A DNA stretch of 22,761 nt, from positions 1 through 22,761 of the forward strand of contig JAKSVP010000012.1 in the NCBI GenBank assembly GCA_024427265.1, in the 5' to 3' direction. The stretch is from Mycoplasmoidaceae bacterium (GTDB lineage: Bacteria > Bacillota_I > Bacilli_A > Mycoplasmatales > Mycoplasmoidaceae). Below are positions 1 through 9,226 of the stretch, piece after piece (the first letter of the stretch is position 1; each line of letters starts with the position of its first letter). Made by a program: the position numbers and the translations under genes. Under the pieces are notes generated by a model. It searched no databases and was not told the DNA's origin. It was given only the letters and a program-made list of their open reading frames with translations.

Positions 1-1269
1 TACTGTTCTCCTGTGAAGCAAAAGAATGATCCACAATATTTAAAGGTAAATTTACAAAAGCAAAATAGATTTGATCATTTCTTTTTAAAGAAATGAATTG
101 GTATTCCTTTATTCTTAATTATTGCTGTTGCTATCTATTATTTAGCATTTGGTAGTTATGCTGGTGGATGATTACAGCAAAACTTTAATGCAGCATTGGT
201 TGGACCAACAAATAGTTTATCAGCATTAATGATTACTGGATTTAATAACATTAATGCTCCAGATTGAGTATCGAGCATGATTGTTAATGGTATCTTTGGT
301 GGTTTATTCACAGTACTATCATTTATTCCAAGTATTGTTATTCTATTTATGTGTGTAACAATTATCCAACAGGTAGGTTTATTATCAAGAGTTAGCATCT
401 TGCTTGATAATGCTTTAAGTAAGTTTGGTATCTCTGGAAGATCAGTTGTTAACTTACTAACAGCATTTGGATGTAACGTTCCTGCTTTAATGTTAGCAAG
501 AAGTTCTAGTTCAAAGAAAGAAAGGATTATCTCTGTTTTAATCATTCCTTTCATTCCTTGTGCGACAAAAATTATTGTTATCTCTGCTATTTCTAATGCA
601 GTGTTTGGTCTAACCTTTGGTTGATTATTTATTCTTGGTGCAGTAATTGTTTCAGGAATAATTGCTCTAACACTAGGTTTAACATTCTCTAAAACACTAT
701 TTAGAAAACAAAAATCATTCTTCTGTGTAGAAATGGTTAACTGAAATGGTATTGACTTACGTATTATGTTTAAAAACGTATGACAAACAGTTAAAGGTTT
801 TTTAAAGAAAGCTTTATTAACAATTACTATTGCTAACCTAGTGTTCTGAGCATTATTACATTTAGGTAAAGGTGGATACATTTCTGATCCTGCTTTATTT
901 GAACAATCTGCACTAGGTTACATAAGTAAAGGTTTAAGTTATGTAATGTATCCAGTGTTTGGTTCAGCTAACTGAAAACTAACTTCAAGTTTAGTTGCTG
1001 GTATTCCTGCTAAAGAATTAATCTTAACTAACTTAGGTTTATCTGCTGGTGGCATTGATAATAGTAAATCTTTATTCACTCCTGCATTGGCTGCAAGTTT
1101 CATGGTATTTAGTCTATACTATTTACCATGTATTCCTTCTATTAATACAATGAGAACTGAAGCAGGAAGAAAATATTTATGAATTAATATTGGCGTTAGC
1201 TTTGCTATTGCCTATGTTCTAGCTGCTTTAGTATATTGAGTAGGCTTTGGTATTAGTTTGGTGGCATAA
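1..1269 (+). CDS. feoB: Ferrous iron transport protein B, C-terminal part (5' end outside window)
   Basis: Open in frame 1 from the first base to TAA at 1267-1269, with TGA as Trp; about 422 residues are visible. This is the polytopic membrane half of FeoB, the GTP-driven Fe2+ importer of the cytoplasmic membrane; the N-terminal G domain would lie upstream of the window. Supporting motifs are the two Gate-type hydrophobic blocks, the conserved GCNVPA near residue 160 (usual G-C-N-V-P), IPFIPCATK just after it, and a second block with YYLPCIPSINTM near the C-terminus, which matches the typical FeoB pattern of a Cys-Pro in each gate repeat. Many hydrophobic segments alternate with short Lys-rich loops. 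Its TAA overlaps the ATG of the next gene, so the two are probably co-transcribed and translationally coupled. I see no FeoA or FeoC partner in the window. Confidence 0.93.
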
Positions 1270-2054
1270 TGAAAAGATGATTAAGAAATACATTAGCAAT
1301 TTCTTTAAGTCTATTAGTAATAGCTATTTTTACAGTTACATGTGTTTGTGTTTATAAATTTAATTGATATGGTGCACCATTTTGATGAACTTGATTTGCT
1401 TTAGTTTGATTATTTGATTTGTTTGTTGGTGGTTACATCTTCTACAAACACAATCGAACTGACGAAACAAAAGCATTCTGATTATTAGTAATGATTGTAT
1501 TACCAATTGTTGGTGCCATTATTGCCCTTATCTTTAACTACAAGTTAAAGACGGAATATGGTAAACCAGATAATGATCATACTAAATTACAAGCAATGAT
1601 CTTTAAGGCAAAAAAGAGTATTAAGATTTATACTAACTCATTCTTTATTTCTAAAGATACAGTTAATGCTTTAAACTTTGCTAGATGAAAAGCAGTAAGA
1701 ATTGAATTAATTGTTTCTATTCAAAAAACCAAGACAAAGCAAGATTTACTTATTTATCAATTACAAAAAGCACTTGAAAACAAGATTGAATTGCATATGA
1801 CAAATAAGCAAATTCTAGAATCATTTATCATGATAGATGATGAAGATGTTATCTATACAGATAAGAACTTCAACTTCCGTAACATCTATCAATATAAAGC
1901 AATCAAACATTCTACTAAGGATATCAAACGTTACCAAAAGACATGAGAAACTGATATCATAACATCAACTTTATACCCTCTAGAAAGGGATCAAATTAAC
2001 CCTTTCAAAAAGGCCTATTTAAAGTTCATTAATATTTTTTCACCATTTTTCTAA
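1269..2054 (+). CDS. Short membrane protein resembling cardiolipin synthase, with degenerate PLD domain
   Basis: A 261-aa protein starting at the ATG that shares one base with the feoB stop (TAATG). Residues 8-29, 39-59 and 69-90 are hydrophobic and Trp-rich. The segment around 66-90 (K-x2-WLLVMIVLPIVGAIIALIFN type) resembles the N-terminal anchor of bacterial cardiolipin synthases (PLDc_N). Residues 100-261 resemble a single phospholipase D unit: a start like AKKSIKIYTNSFFI, and later FIMIDDEDVIYTDKNFNFR, which occupies the place of the HxKxxxxD-then-GG/N motif. The His and Lys of HKD are not there and only one unit exists, whereas true cardiolipin synthases are around 480-510 aa with two HKD motifs. 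Seen: truncated length and missing motif. Inferred: a non-catalytic relative or decayed paralog whose role is unknown. No terminator separates it from feoB. Confidence 0.6.
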
Positions 2055-2061
2055 TTTCCTA

Positions 2062-2067
2062 TATAAT
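2062..2067 (+). promoter_or_regulatory. -10 box of the rplJ-rplL operon
   Basis: A perfect TATAAT lies 8 nt after the preceding stop codon and about 15 nt before the L10 leader motif. Any -35 element is weak (TTCACC at the right distance), which is common in mycoplasmas. Start of transcription is expected near 2073-2075. Confidence 0.65.
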
Positions 2068-2080
2068 AAATGAGCAATAT

Positions 2081-2183
2081 ACCAAAGACAGTAACTGGCT
2101 ATGCCTTAATTCGTTACCGAGGAATATTATCAATTTATAGATAAATCTCTCTATGTCTTTGTGTGTATCACAAAGACATTTTA
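2081..2183 (+). promoter_or_regulatory. Ribosomal protein L10 leader (autoregulatory mRNA element)
   Basis: The leader carries the hallmark blocks of the L10 leader family directly upstream of rplJ: ACCAAAGACAG at 2081-2091 (usual ACCGAAGACAG) and TTACCGAGGAATAT at about 2114-2127. In Firmicutes this RNA binds the L10(L12)4 complex and controls readthrough into rplJL. Here CAAAGACA (2083-2090) can pair with TGTCTTTG (2154-2161). The same TGTCTTTG is the 5' arm of the terminator hairpin at 2153-2179, so the two structures exclude each other. This gives a complete attenuation switch. Recognition is by motif and position. Confidence 0.88.
2153..2183 (+). terminator. Attenuator hairpin in the L10 leader
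   Basis: An 11-bp perfect stem (2153-2163 with 2169-2179, ATGTCTTTGTG / CACAAAGACAT), 5-nt loop, then TTTTATTT. It sits 35 nt upstream of the rplJ start, so it can only act as a regulated leader terminator. Confidence 0.85.
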
Positions 2184-2217
2184 TTTGTATATTGCCAACA
2201 AATTACGGAGGTAAATT

Positions 2218-2706
2218 GTGTCTAAAGCAAAAATTGAACTAAAAGCTAAGGCTACTGAAGAATTTGTAGATAAGATTAAGAAAGCTAAATCATTCTTAGT
2301 GTTTGAATATTTAGGTCTTACTGTTAAGGAATTAACAGAAATGAGAGCTAACCTACACAAAGAAGGTGCAAGCATTGAAGTTGTTAAAAACAACGTTCTT
2401 AACCGTGCTTTCAAAGCAAACAATCTTCAAGTAGATGAATGCAAAGGCCCTAATGCTGTCATTATCTGTAATGATGATGAAGTATGTTCTTTCAAAGCAG
2501 TAGCAGATATTGCTAAGAAAAGAAACTTTGTAAAGTTTAAATTTGGATACTTAGAAAACCAAATTATTAAGCCTGACCAACTTGCCCAAATCGCAGCCAT
2601 TCCAGGAAGAAAGGGTCTATACTCTATGTTCTTATCTTGCTTAACAGCAAGTCTAAGAAACTTCCTATATGGACTTAATGCAGTTGGAAAGACTAAACAA
2701 GCATAA
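2218..2706 (+). CDS. rplJ: 50S ribosomal protein L10
   Basis: A 162-aa protein matching L10 in length and motifs: KSFLVFEYLGLTVKELTEMR near residues 22-41, the RNA-binding region VVKNNVLNRAFK at about 56-67, and a C-terminal helix that anchors L12 dimers. L10 forms the base of the ribosomal stalk. The start is GTG at 2218, chosen because a strong GGAGGT (2207-2212) ends 5 nt upstream and no ATG fits. The gene follows an L10 leader and precedes rplL by 22 nt, the standard order. Expression is probably autoregulated through the leader. Confidence 0.96.
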   Translation: MSKAKIELKAKATEEFVDKIKKAKSFLVFEYLGLTVKELTEMRANLHKEGASIEVVKNNVLNRAFKANNLQVDECKGPNAVIICNDDEVCSFKAVADIAKKRNFVKFKFGYLENQIIKPDQLAQIAAIPGRKGLYSMFLSCLTASLRNFLYGLNAVGKTKQA

Positions 2707-2728
2707 TTAGAAAAGGAATTTTATAAAT

Positions 2729-3094
2729 ATGGCAAAATTAACAAATCAACAAGTAATTGACTCTCTTAAAGAAATGTCTTTAATGGAAATCAATGATTTA
2801 GTAAAAGCTATTGAAAAAGAATTTGGCGTATCTGCTGCTGCTCCTGTAGCTGCTGCAGCTGCTCCTGCTGCTAATGCAGAACCATCATTAGTTACATTAA
2901 CATTAACTAACGCTGGTGCAAGCAAAGTAGCTGTTATTAAGATCTACCGTGAAATTACTGGTTTAGGTCTAATGGAAGCTAAAAACGCAGTAGACAAAGC
3001 TCCTTGTGTAGTTAAAGAAGGTATTAAACCTGAAGAAGCTAAGGAACTTGGTAAGAAATTCACTGACGCTGGCGCTAAAGTTGAAATTAAGTAA
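2729..3094 (+). CDS. rplL: 50S ribosomal protein L7/L12
   Basis: A 121-aa protein, the usual L7/L12 size. Residues 1-32 form the dimerisation domain, residues 34-50 the Ala/Pro-rich flexible hinge ([17 protein letters not shown]), and residues 52-121 the globular factor-binding domain with [20 protein letters not shown] and [11 protein letters not shown]. This is the multi-copy stalk protein that recruits translation GTPases. An AAAAGGA ribosome-binding site lies about 11 nt before ATG. The operon ends at a strong terminator 12 nt after the stop. Confidence 0.98.
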   Translation: MAKLTNQQVIDSLKEMSLMEINDLVKAIEKEFGVSAAAPVAAAAAPAANAEPSLVTLTLTNAGASKVAVIKIYREITGLGLMEAKNAVDKAPCVVKEGIKPEEAKELGKKFTDAGAKVEIK

Positions 3095-3105
3095 TTTAAT
3101 TTACT

Positions 3106-3138
3106 AAAAAAATAGGGTTTACCCTATTTTTTATTTTT
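3106..3138 (+). terminator. Intrinsic terminator of rplJ-rplL
   Basis: The stem AATAGGG / CCCTATT (3111-3117 with 3122-3128) is extended by A-T pairs, has loop TTTA and is followed by a T-rich tract. The same GGG/CCC core is reused after gatB and near 22390. Confidence 0.9.
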
Positions 3139-3153
3139 TCTTACATAAATACA

Positions 3154-3159
3154 TATAAT
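3154..3159 (+). promoter_or_regulatory. -10 box for the first lipoprotein gene
   Basis: TATAAT 29 nt before the start codon, located just after the rplL terminator. An AGAGGAG ribosome-binding site follows at 3177-3183. No clear -35. Confidence 0.55.
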
Positions 3160-3188
3160 TCTATCAATGCAATATAAGAGGAGAAATC

Positions 3189-3836
3189 ATGAAAAAAAGG
3201 AAAATATTATTGCCTTTATTGAGCGTCGGAGCGGTTGCTTCGACAGTTGGAATAATAACAAGTTGTAACAAGACAACCTTGGTTTTAAATAAAGTAAAAC
3301 AAATAAATGATAGAAAATATTTAATACATAATCATGTAAACCTAAAAGAGGAAACAATTTATACTATAAAATGTGATTTATCTAAATTAAGTGAAAATAT
3401 CACAGATTTCAATAACCAAACTTCGTTAGTGGTTAGCGATTCTATACCTGAAAAAGAAGGTGATGTTGCTGTCATTTATAATATTGCAGAAGCTGAAGTT
3501 TCGGTTGATGGAGTAGATTTACAACAAGTTCCAGAAGAACATACGAAAAATATCGAAAAAAATCAATACGCCCTTATTGATACAAGTCCTATTGATACAA
3601 GTCCTGATGTCAATAAAGCTAGAGTATTAGTTATTGGTGGTGAAACGTTGAATAAGGACTCCGAACTTGTTATAAAAATACAAGTTAGCACAAATGTTAA
3701 TGATGGTTATCTTTCTTTTGGCTTCCTTATTAAATGCCCGACCCGCCTAGTGCTAAATAATATTAAAAAATATGGTCTTTGACCATATTTTTTGTTTTAT
3801 AATAAGCAAATTAGGAGAAAATATGAAAAAGAGTAA
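3189..3836 (+). CDS. Small putative lipoprotein with a likely frameshifted C-terminus
   Basis: The N-terminus is a lipoprotein signal: MKKRK, a hydrophobic stretch, then IITSC with the lipidated Cys at 26. A good AGAGGAG site 5 nt before ATG supports this start. The remaining sequence is hydrophilic and beta-rich with no family I recognise. Read with TGA as Trp, the frame runs through the terminator hairpin at 3765-3793 and 14 nt into the next gene, ending at TAA 3834-3836 (215 aa). This is unlikely to be the native end. If one base is missing in the CCC run near 3738, the frame ends in A-K-TAA at 3758-3760, exactly where the paralogous neighbour ends (P-K-TAG) before the same terminator. I therefore infer a 1-nt deletion altering only the last few residues. 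Confidence 0.7.
3576..3605 (+). repeat. Tandem 15-bp duplication inside the lipoprotein gene
   Basis: ATTGATACAAGTCCT occurs twice back to back (3576-3590 and 3591-3605), encoding Ile-Asp-Thr-Ser-Pro twice. It is in frame, so it changes protein length without breaking the gene. Confidence 0.9.
3765..3793 (+). terminator. Intrinsic terminator between the two lipoprotein genes
   Basis: 13-bp perfect stem (A-rich arm ending TATGGTC, loop TTT, arm GACCATATTTTTT), then G and more T. The formal reading frame of the upstream lipoprotein runs through it. Confidence 0.9.
3798..3803 (+). promoter_or_regulatory. -10 box for the 739-aa lipoprotein gene
   Basis: TATAAT immediately after the T tract of the preceding terminator. 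An AGGAG ribosome-binding site follows at 3813-3817 and ATG at 3823, giving a leader of roughly a dozen nucleotides. Confidence 0.6.
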
Positions 3837-6042
3837 ATTTTTTGGGTTAATTGGTACCACTGGTGCAATGTTAACCTTGGGAACAATTTCCGCAGTTGCT
3901 ACATCTTGTTCTTGTAGCCAAACATTTATTGAAGCAGCTGATATTGATGTAAGTATTATTGGTAACAATATGGCTGCATATTTACAATATACATTGAATA
4001 GGGCTTTGAATAAAGATCAAAAATTAGTCGTTGCTCATGATGATGGTGGTCAATTTGTTTTTGGTGATTACACTGTTAAAAATAAATTAGTTACCGTTCC
4101 TGTATATTGATTAAAACAAAATGTTCATGACACTATTTCATGAACAGGTGATATGACATTTACTTGTATTAATACAAAAACATCGAAAGTTGTATGATCT
4201 CAAGTAATCACTGGATCTAAAGTTACATACTACCCTTATTGCATTTTGCAAAAAAATGTAGATGTTACAACTACAACTATATCTGCTGATGGCAAAACTA
4301 TAACAGCTGAAATGGAATTTGAAGTTCCTACAGGTTTACCTAAAGAATATTACCCAAAACTAAAAGCACATTTTAGTACTGGAGATTATAATAATCAATT
4401 TACAATTGATGAAGCAAAAGTTAGAATCGACTTTAACGAAGAAACTAACAAAGGTAAAATATCTATACCTGCTACAACAAAAAATACTGGTGTAGCTGAT
4501 GGAAACTCATTTAAGTTTGATATCCAAATTTTCTGTATGTATAGTGATACAGATATTCCTATCTGAATCTCTAATAACTATACTGGAATTAGAGTTTCTT
4601 ATTCTGTTGCTGAAAACCCTATTCCATATGGTTTAGAAGATGGATATATTCAATATCAACCTGATCCAGTATATGGAGATTATGGATGCTACCAAATTGT
4701 TGGCATTAATCCAGAAGCATTCAATGAAGGTTACAATACTCTATACATTCCTGATTTCGTAACAAGAATTGGTGATGGAAATGCAACAACACATGAACCA
4801 ATTAATCTTCCTGATTCTGTTACAAAAATTTCATTTTCCCCTAACTCAGTGTTGACAATCATTGAAGACAATGCTTTTTATGGAAATAAAAACATTTCAT
4901 TTATTGATTTAACAAACATTAACGATACGGCAGATAAACTATCCCTATTAAAGTTTGGTGCTAACTCATTTGGTGATTGATCTGAAAGCGGTCAAATTAT
5001 TTGATCAAGTGATATGAGCCAATACAACCGCCACATTTTAATTCTAGACTTATATAACGGTGGTTTAACTCAACCTGACTGATATAACTTCAAAGAAGTT
5101 AAAACAGAAGGTCAATTAAGAGAAGCTGTTGATACAGGAGTTAATGTTCGTTTAGGTGCAAGTATAACTCTAGGTGATGGAGAATATGAACGTGATGATT
5201 ATACTGGTCAAGTTGATATTGAAAAGAGTTTGCTAATTGACTTAAATGGTAAAACAATCACTTCTAAGAAACCTATTTACAACTATGATGAAAAAGAATT
5301 TGCCATCTTTGGAATTTGAAGTGGTGCTGATGTTATTGTAACTGACTTATCTGATAATCATAATGGCTCAGTAAAGGCATACAACCAACACCATGATGGT
5401 AGTTCGACAAGAGACCTTGGTAGACAAGTTACTCCAACAGATCCTAATGATTACGATAAAGATCTATGAGACCTTGTTGAAAATGACGATGGAACATACA
5501 CATTTAAACCAAGAGAATGTCGTTGTTTCTATATCCGTACTGATACACCTTCAAAACACCATACTTCACTAGAAATCATGACAGGTAATTACTATGGTAA
5601 CTGTACTACAGTTATGAACTGAAATGGTATTTGCTGAATTGAAGATATGTTTACAGCACAAGAAGCAACTGAAGGTGAACCATATAAATATGCTCCTCAA
5701 TTCCACCTTTACACTCCTTATTCTGAATATAAACCAGTTGGAGAAGAAGGGGCAGTAGATCGCCCATATGCTGAAATACTTAACTGTGATAACGGAAATA
5801 GTGCGCTTGGTACTGCTAAGTTTGAAGTTTATAGTGCTAAGTTCTATGCGGTTCAATGTTTAGATCAAAGTAAGGTTCCAACTGACACATGACTAAGTTA
5901 TAAGCCAAGTGATGCTGAAAATGATCCAATTATTGACCCAATATCTCATGAAGAAGTTCATGCTAACTGATTGGCAGATAAATATAAAGAAATTATATCT
6001 GGTGAAGGTGCAGATAAATATACATTAACTTGTCCTAAATAG
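3823..6042 (+). CDS. Large lipoprotein with LRR-like and beta-helix-like regions
   Basis: A 739-aa protein kept open by several TGA (Trp) codons. The signal peptide MKKSKFFGLIG... ends VATSC with Cys29 as the lipid site. Residues 30-300 look like beta-rich repeats. Residues about 304-360 carry a BspA-like leucine-rich pattern (LYIPDFVTRIGDG, LPDSVTKISFSPNS, IIEDNAFYGNKNISFIDL). Residues about 425-640 resemble right-handed beta-helix surface proteins: EGQLREAVDTGVNVRLGAS, then IEKSLLIDLNGKTITSKKP. These folds are common in mucosal bacterial adhesins, so surface attachment is a reasonable but unproven role. A good AGGAG site fixes the start. The gene has its own promoter and terminator and is bracketed by direct repeats, so it looks like a self-contained cassette. 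Confidence 0.82.
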
Positions 6043-6050
6043 TTAATATT

Positions 6051-6079
6051 AAAAATATGGTCTTTGACCATATTTTTTT
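6051..6079 (+). terminator. Intrinsic terminator of the 739-aa lipoprotein gene
   Basis: 12-bp perfect stem (6051-6062 with 6066-6077), loop TTT, followed by T residues. Same sequence as the hairpin at 3765-3793. Confidence 0.9.
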
Positions 6080-6082
6080 ATT

Positions 6083-6088
6083 TATAAT
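6083..6088 (+). promoter_or_regulatory. -10 box of the gatCAB operon
   Basis: TATAAT ending only 9 nt before the gatC ATG, with no ribosome-binding site between them. The transcript should begin within a few bases of the start codon. Confidence 0.6.
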
Positions 6089-6097
6089 TATTTTATT

Positions 6098-6382
6098 ATG
6101 AGTAAGAATATTGATCAAGAATACATCAAAGAATTAGCTCGATCATTATATTTTGAATTATCTGATGAACAATTACAAAAGATTGTTGCAGAAATTCAAG
6201 AATTAGATGAACAATTACAAAGAGCTAATTTTTCTGAATTAACTTCTAAATTTACTCCAGTTTGCTACACAAGAGTTAGCAACTGTGCTAAATTAAGAAG
6301 AGATGATGAACCTGATAAGAAGTATGATAAGGACTATTTATCTGATGCTAAGAAAGCAGATAAATATGTGGTAGGTAAATAA
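6098..6382 (+). CDS. gatC: Glutamyl/aspartyl-tRNA amidotransferase subunit C
   Basis: A 94-aa protein of GatC size. The N-terminal helix pair (IKELARSLYFELSDEQLQKI) is typical, followed by KLRRDDEP matching the family's L-R-x-D motif, and a short C-terminal tail ending DAKKADKYVVGK. GatC wraps around GatA and stabilises the GatCAB complex, which converts mischarged Glu-tRNA(Gln) to Gln-tRNA(Gln) in the cytoplasm. No Shine-Dalgarno sequence is visible and the -10 box is 9 nt upstream, so initiation is probably leaderless. gatA starts 1 nt after its stop. Confidence 0.93.
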   Translation: MSKNIDQEYIKELARSLYFELSDEQLQKIVAEIQELDEQLQRANFSELTSKFTPVCYTRVSNCAKLRRDDEPDKKYDKDYLSDAKKADKYVVGK

Positions 6383-6383
6383 A

Positions 6384-7778
6384 ATGAAATCTGTTATTTT
6401 AAACCTACATGAACAACTTAAGTCTGGTAAAGTTAAACCAGTTGATCTTATCAACAATGCTAAAGCATTAGCTGATAAATATAGCTTTACAAACTCTATT
6501 ATCACACCAATCTTTAAAACAAGTGATAAACCATTTGATCCAAATAATCTTTTATCATGTATTCCTTACTCATTAAAAGATAATGTCTCTACTGAAGGAA
6601 TTACTACAACTGGTGGAAGCAAATTCTTAAGTAAATATGTTCCTCCATACAATGCTTCTGTTTATGGTTTATTAAAAATAAACGGAGCAGCTTTAGTATC
6701 TAAAGATGCTTTAGATGAATTTGGTTTAGGCGGAACTGGAACTCATTGTTTTACAGGTCCAGTTTGTAACCCTCATGATAAAACAAGAAGAACTGGTGGT
6801 TCATCATCTGGTTCTGTTGTTAATGTGGCAACTGGTATTTCAACATTTGCTATTGGAACAGATACAGGCGACTCTATTAGAAGACCAGCATCATTAGTTG
6901 GTGTGGTTGGTTATAAACCAACTTATGGGGCTATTTCAAGATATGGTGTTTTACCTTATGCACCAAGTTTTGATCATGTTGGGATTATTAGCAAGTATGT
7001 TGCTGATGCTACAATCGTTGCACAAACATTAATTAAACATGATCCAAAAGATTACACATCAACAACAATGATTAAAGATGTTAAACTTGAAAACTTAAAA
7101 AAAGAAAGTGTTATTCGTTTTGTTGTTTTAACAAACTTAGTCAAATTACTTGATCAAAACAAACAAGATATATTTAATAGATTTGTGCAACAACTAAAAG
7201 ATGCAGGTCATATTGTTACGGAAGCACAATTAGACAATCAAGTTCTAGATAAAATTCTATTTGCTTATAAAGTTTTAACATACACTGAAGGTTATAGTTG
7301 TTATTCTAATCTTCAAGGTATTACCTTTGGTAAGAATGAAGGCAAAGATGATGATGACTATGAACAAACATTGATCAAATCTAGAACTTTAAACATTGGC
7401 AATGAAGTTAAAAGAAGATTTGTTATTGGTACTTTCTTAACTGCTAAAGAAAATATGTCAAGTATTACTTTAGCTGCTCAATGTATTAGACACATGGTGC
7501 AAGATGAGCAAGCAAGATTATTAAAACTTGGAGATTGTATCTTAATGCCAACATTAATGTCTACTGCTCATGTCATGGATGACTTTAGCAGAGAGAGCAA
7601 TTATGATGATTGATTAATGATGGATAACTTCTCTGGAACACCAAGTATTTCCATTCCATTTACAAAGATTGATAATCTGCCTTGGGGATTAACAATCTCT
7701 TGTGATATCTATCAAGATATGAAGCTATTAAACATTGCTTATACTCTTGAAGATATGATTGGAGGTAACCATGAATAA
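6384..7778 (+). CDS. gatA: Glutamyl/aspartyl-tRNA amidotransferase subunit A
   Basis: A 464-aa amidase-signature enzyme, the glutaminase subunit of GatCAB. The Ser-cisSer-Lys triad is readable: Lys65 (SLKDNV), Ser140 in GGSSSGS, and nucleophile Ser164 in TDTGDSIRRPAS. Spacings of 75 and 99 residues equal those in well-studied GatA. The residue before the nucleophile is Asp rather than the usual Gly (GDS, not GGS), a change worth comparing with other mycoplasmas. A TGA at 7611 is Trp, and the frame continues through P-W-G (a rare TGG codon at about 7678) to TAA 7776-7778. It overlaps gatB by 8 nt, so translation is coupled. Confidence 0.96.
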
Positions 7779-9207
7779 TTTTAAAACCATTGTTGGTATT
7801 GAAGTTCATACAGTTGTTAACTCCAAGACTAAAATGTTCTCTGCAACAAAAAGTAGCCATACTGATCCAGTTAACCAAAATATCAATGAAATTGATATAG
7901 GTTTACCTGGAACATTACCATCTGTTAATGATTTAGTTGTAAAGAAAGCAATATGTTTAGCTCATGCTTTACATATGAACATTGCTAATACTATTAGCTT
8001 TGATCGTAAAAACTATTTCTATCGTGATTTGCCTAAAGGTTATCAAATCACACAACAATTTAATCCTATTGGTACAGATGGATATGTAGAAATAGAAGTT
8101 AATGGCAAAAAGAAAAAGATCCATGTAGAACGTATCCACATGGAAGAAGATACTGCTAAGCAAATAAGAGAAGGTAATAAAGTCCTACTTGACTATAACC
8201 GTTGTGGTATGCCATTAATTGAAATTGTATCTAAGCCAGATATCAATTCACCAGAAGAAGCAATGGCATACTTAACACAACTTAAGAGAATCTTAACTTT
8301 CTGTGGTGAAATCTCAGATGCTAAGATGGAAGATGGCAGCTTAAGAGCAGATGTTAATATTTCAATTAATCCATATGGATCTGATAAATATGGAACAAGA
8401 GTTGAAATTAAAAACATTAACTCTATTTCTAATGTAGGTAGAGCTATTGCTTATGAAGCAGATAGACAAGCAAGCTTATATCTTCAAGGTAAAGAAGTAA
8501 CACCTGACACTAGAAGATTTGATGATGCTAAAGGTGAAACAGTCTATATGCGTAATAAACAAGCTGTTGATTATCACTTTATGCCTGAAGGAAATATCTT
8601 ACCATTTGCTTTGTCTGATCAATTTAAACAAGAAGCTTTAAGACAAGCAAGATATACACTTGAAGATATTGTCAAGACATTAACAGATCTTAAACTTGAT
8701 AATAAGATTATCACTTTATTATTAGATGATTATCCATTGTATAAAGCATTCAAGAAAGTGCTTGTAGCAACAAACGATGCTCAAGCAGCAGTCACTTGAG
8801 TTCTTGTTGAACTTGTTGGATTATTAAAGAAAGACAACAAAACAATTGAAACTGTTTCATTATCTAAACTTGAACATATTATTGAAATGATTAAGATTGT
8901 TCAACAAGGAAAGATTAACTCTAAACAAGCTAAGACTGTAATTGCTGAAATCTATAAGGATGATAAAGATCCTGAAACAATTATTAAAGCTCATGGCTTT
9001 AAACAAATTACAGATCCTAAAGAACTTGAAACATTGTTAAGAGCAATTATCCAAAATAATTTTGCAATGGTTTTAAAGAATCAAGATCGTCCAGAACGTT
9101 TAGAGAAAATGTTATTAGGACAATTAATGAAAGATACTCAAGGTCAAGCTAACCCAGTAATCTCAACTAACATTTTAAGAAACATTCTTAGAGAAAGTAA
9201 AAAATAG
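7771..9207 (+). CDS. gatB: Glutamyl/aspartyl-tRNA amidotransferase subunit B
   Basis: A 478-aa GatB, the kinase-like subunit that activates the mischarged tRNA and receives ammonia from GatA. Motifs: GIEVHTVVNSKTKMFS at 6-21, GLPGTLPSVN, the catalytic-core block FYRDLPKGYQITQQ, HMEEDTAKQ, DYNRCGMPLIEIVSKPD, and GTRVEIKNINS. The last ~150 residues are the YqeY-like tail that contacts tRNA. The start at 7771 is set by a perfect GGAGGT at 7761-7766, inside the end of gatA; an in-frame ATG 12 nt upstream has no such site. A TGA near 8797 is Trp. Confidence 0.97.
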
Positions 9208-9226
9208 GGTTATCCCTATTTTTTTA
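9200..9226. terminator. Bidirectional terminator between gatB and the DUF31 lipoprotein gene
   Basis: AAAAATAGGG / CCCTATTTTT with loop TTAT, A-rich on one side and T-rich on the other, so it works in both directions. It overlaps the last bases of both convergent genes. Confidence 0.88.

Larger units (their letters stand above)
3758..3803 (+). repeat. Terminator-promoter module, copy 1 (upstream flank of the 739-aa lipoprotein gene)
   Basis: About 46 bp, nearly identical to 6044-6088, with a 28-bp exact core around the hairpin. Each copy contains a stop-proximal TAATATTAAAAA, the hairpin, the T tract and a TATAAT. Together the copies flank one lipoprotein gene as direct repeats. Confidence 0.9.
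6044..6088 (+). repeat. Terminator-promoter module, copy 2 (downstream flank of the 739-aa lipoprotein gene)
   Basis: Nearly identical to 3758-3803, differing by a few A/T/G positions. It supplies the terminator of the lipoprotein gene and the -10 box of gatC. Confidence 0.9.

Noticed and set aside
156..881. 241-codon minus-strand reading frame opposite feoB
   Set aside because: It is a shadow of the feoB frame; the plus strand has clear family motifs and the minus frame shows none.
1..1269. Many in-frame TGA codons that would split feoB and most other genes into pieces
   Set aside because: The TGA sites fall where tryptophan is expected and recur in all long genes, so this is the UGA=Trp code and not a string of pseudogenes.
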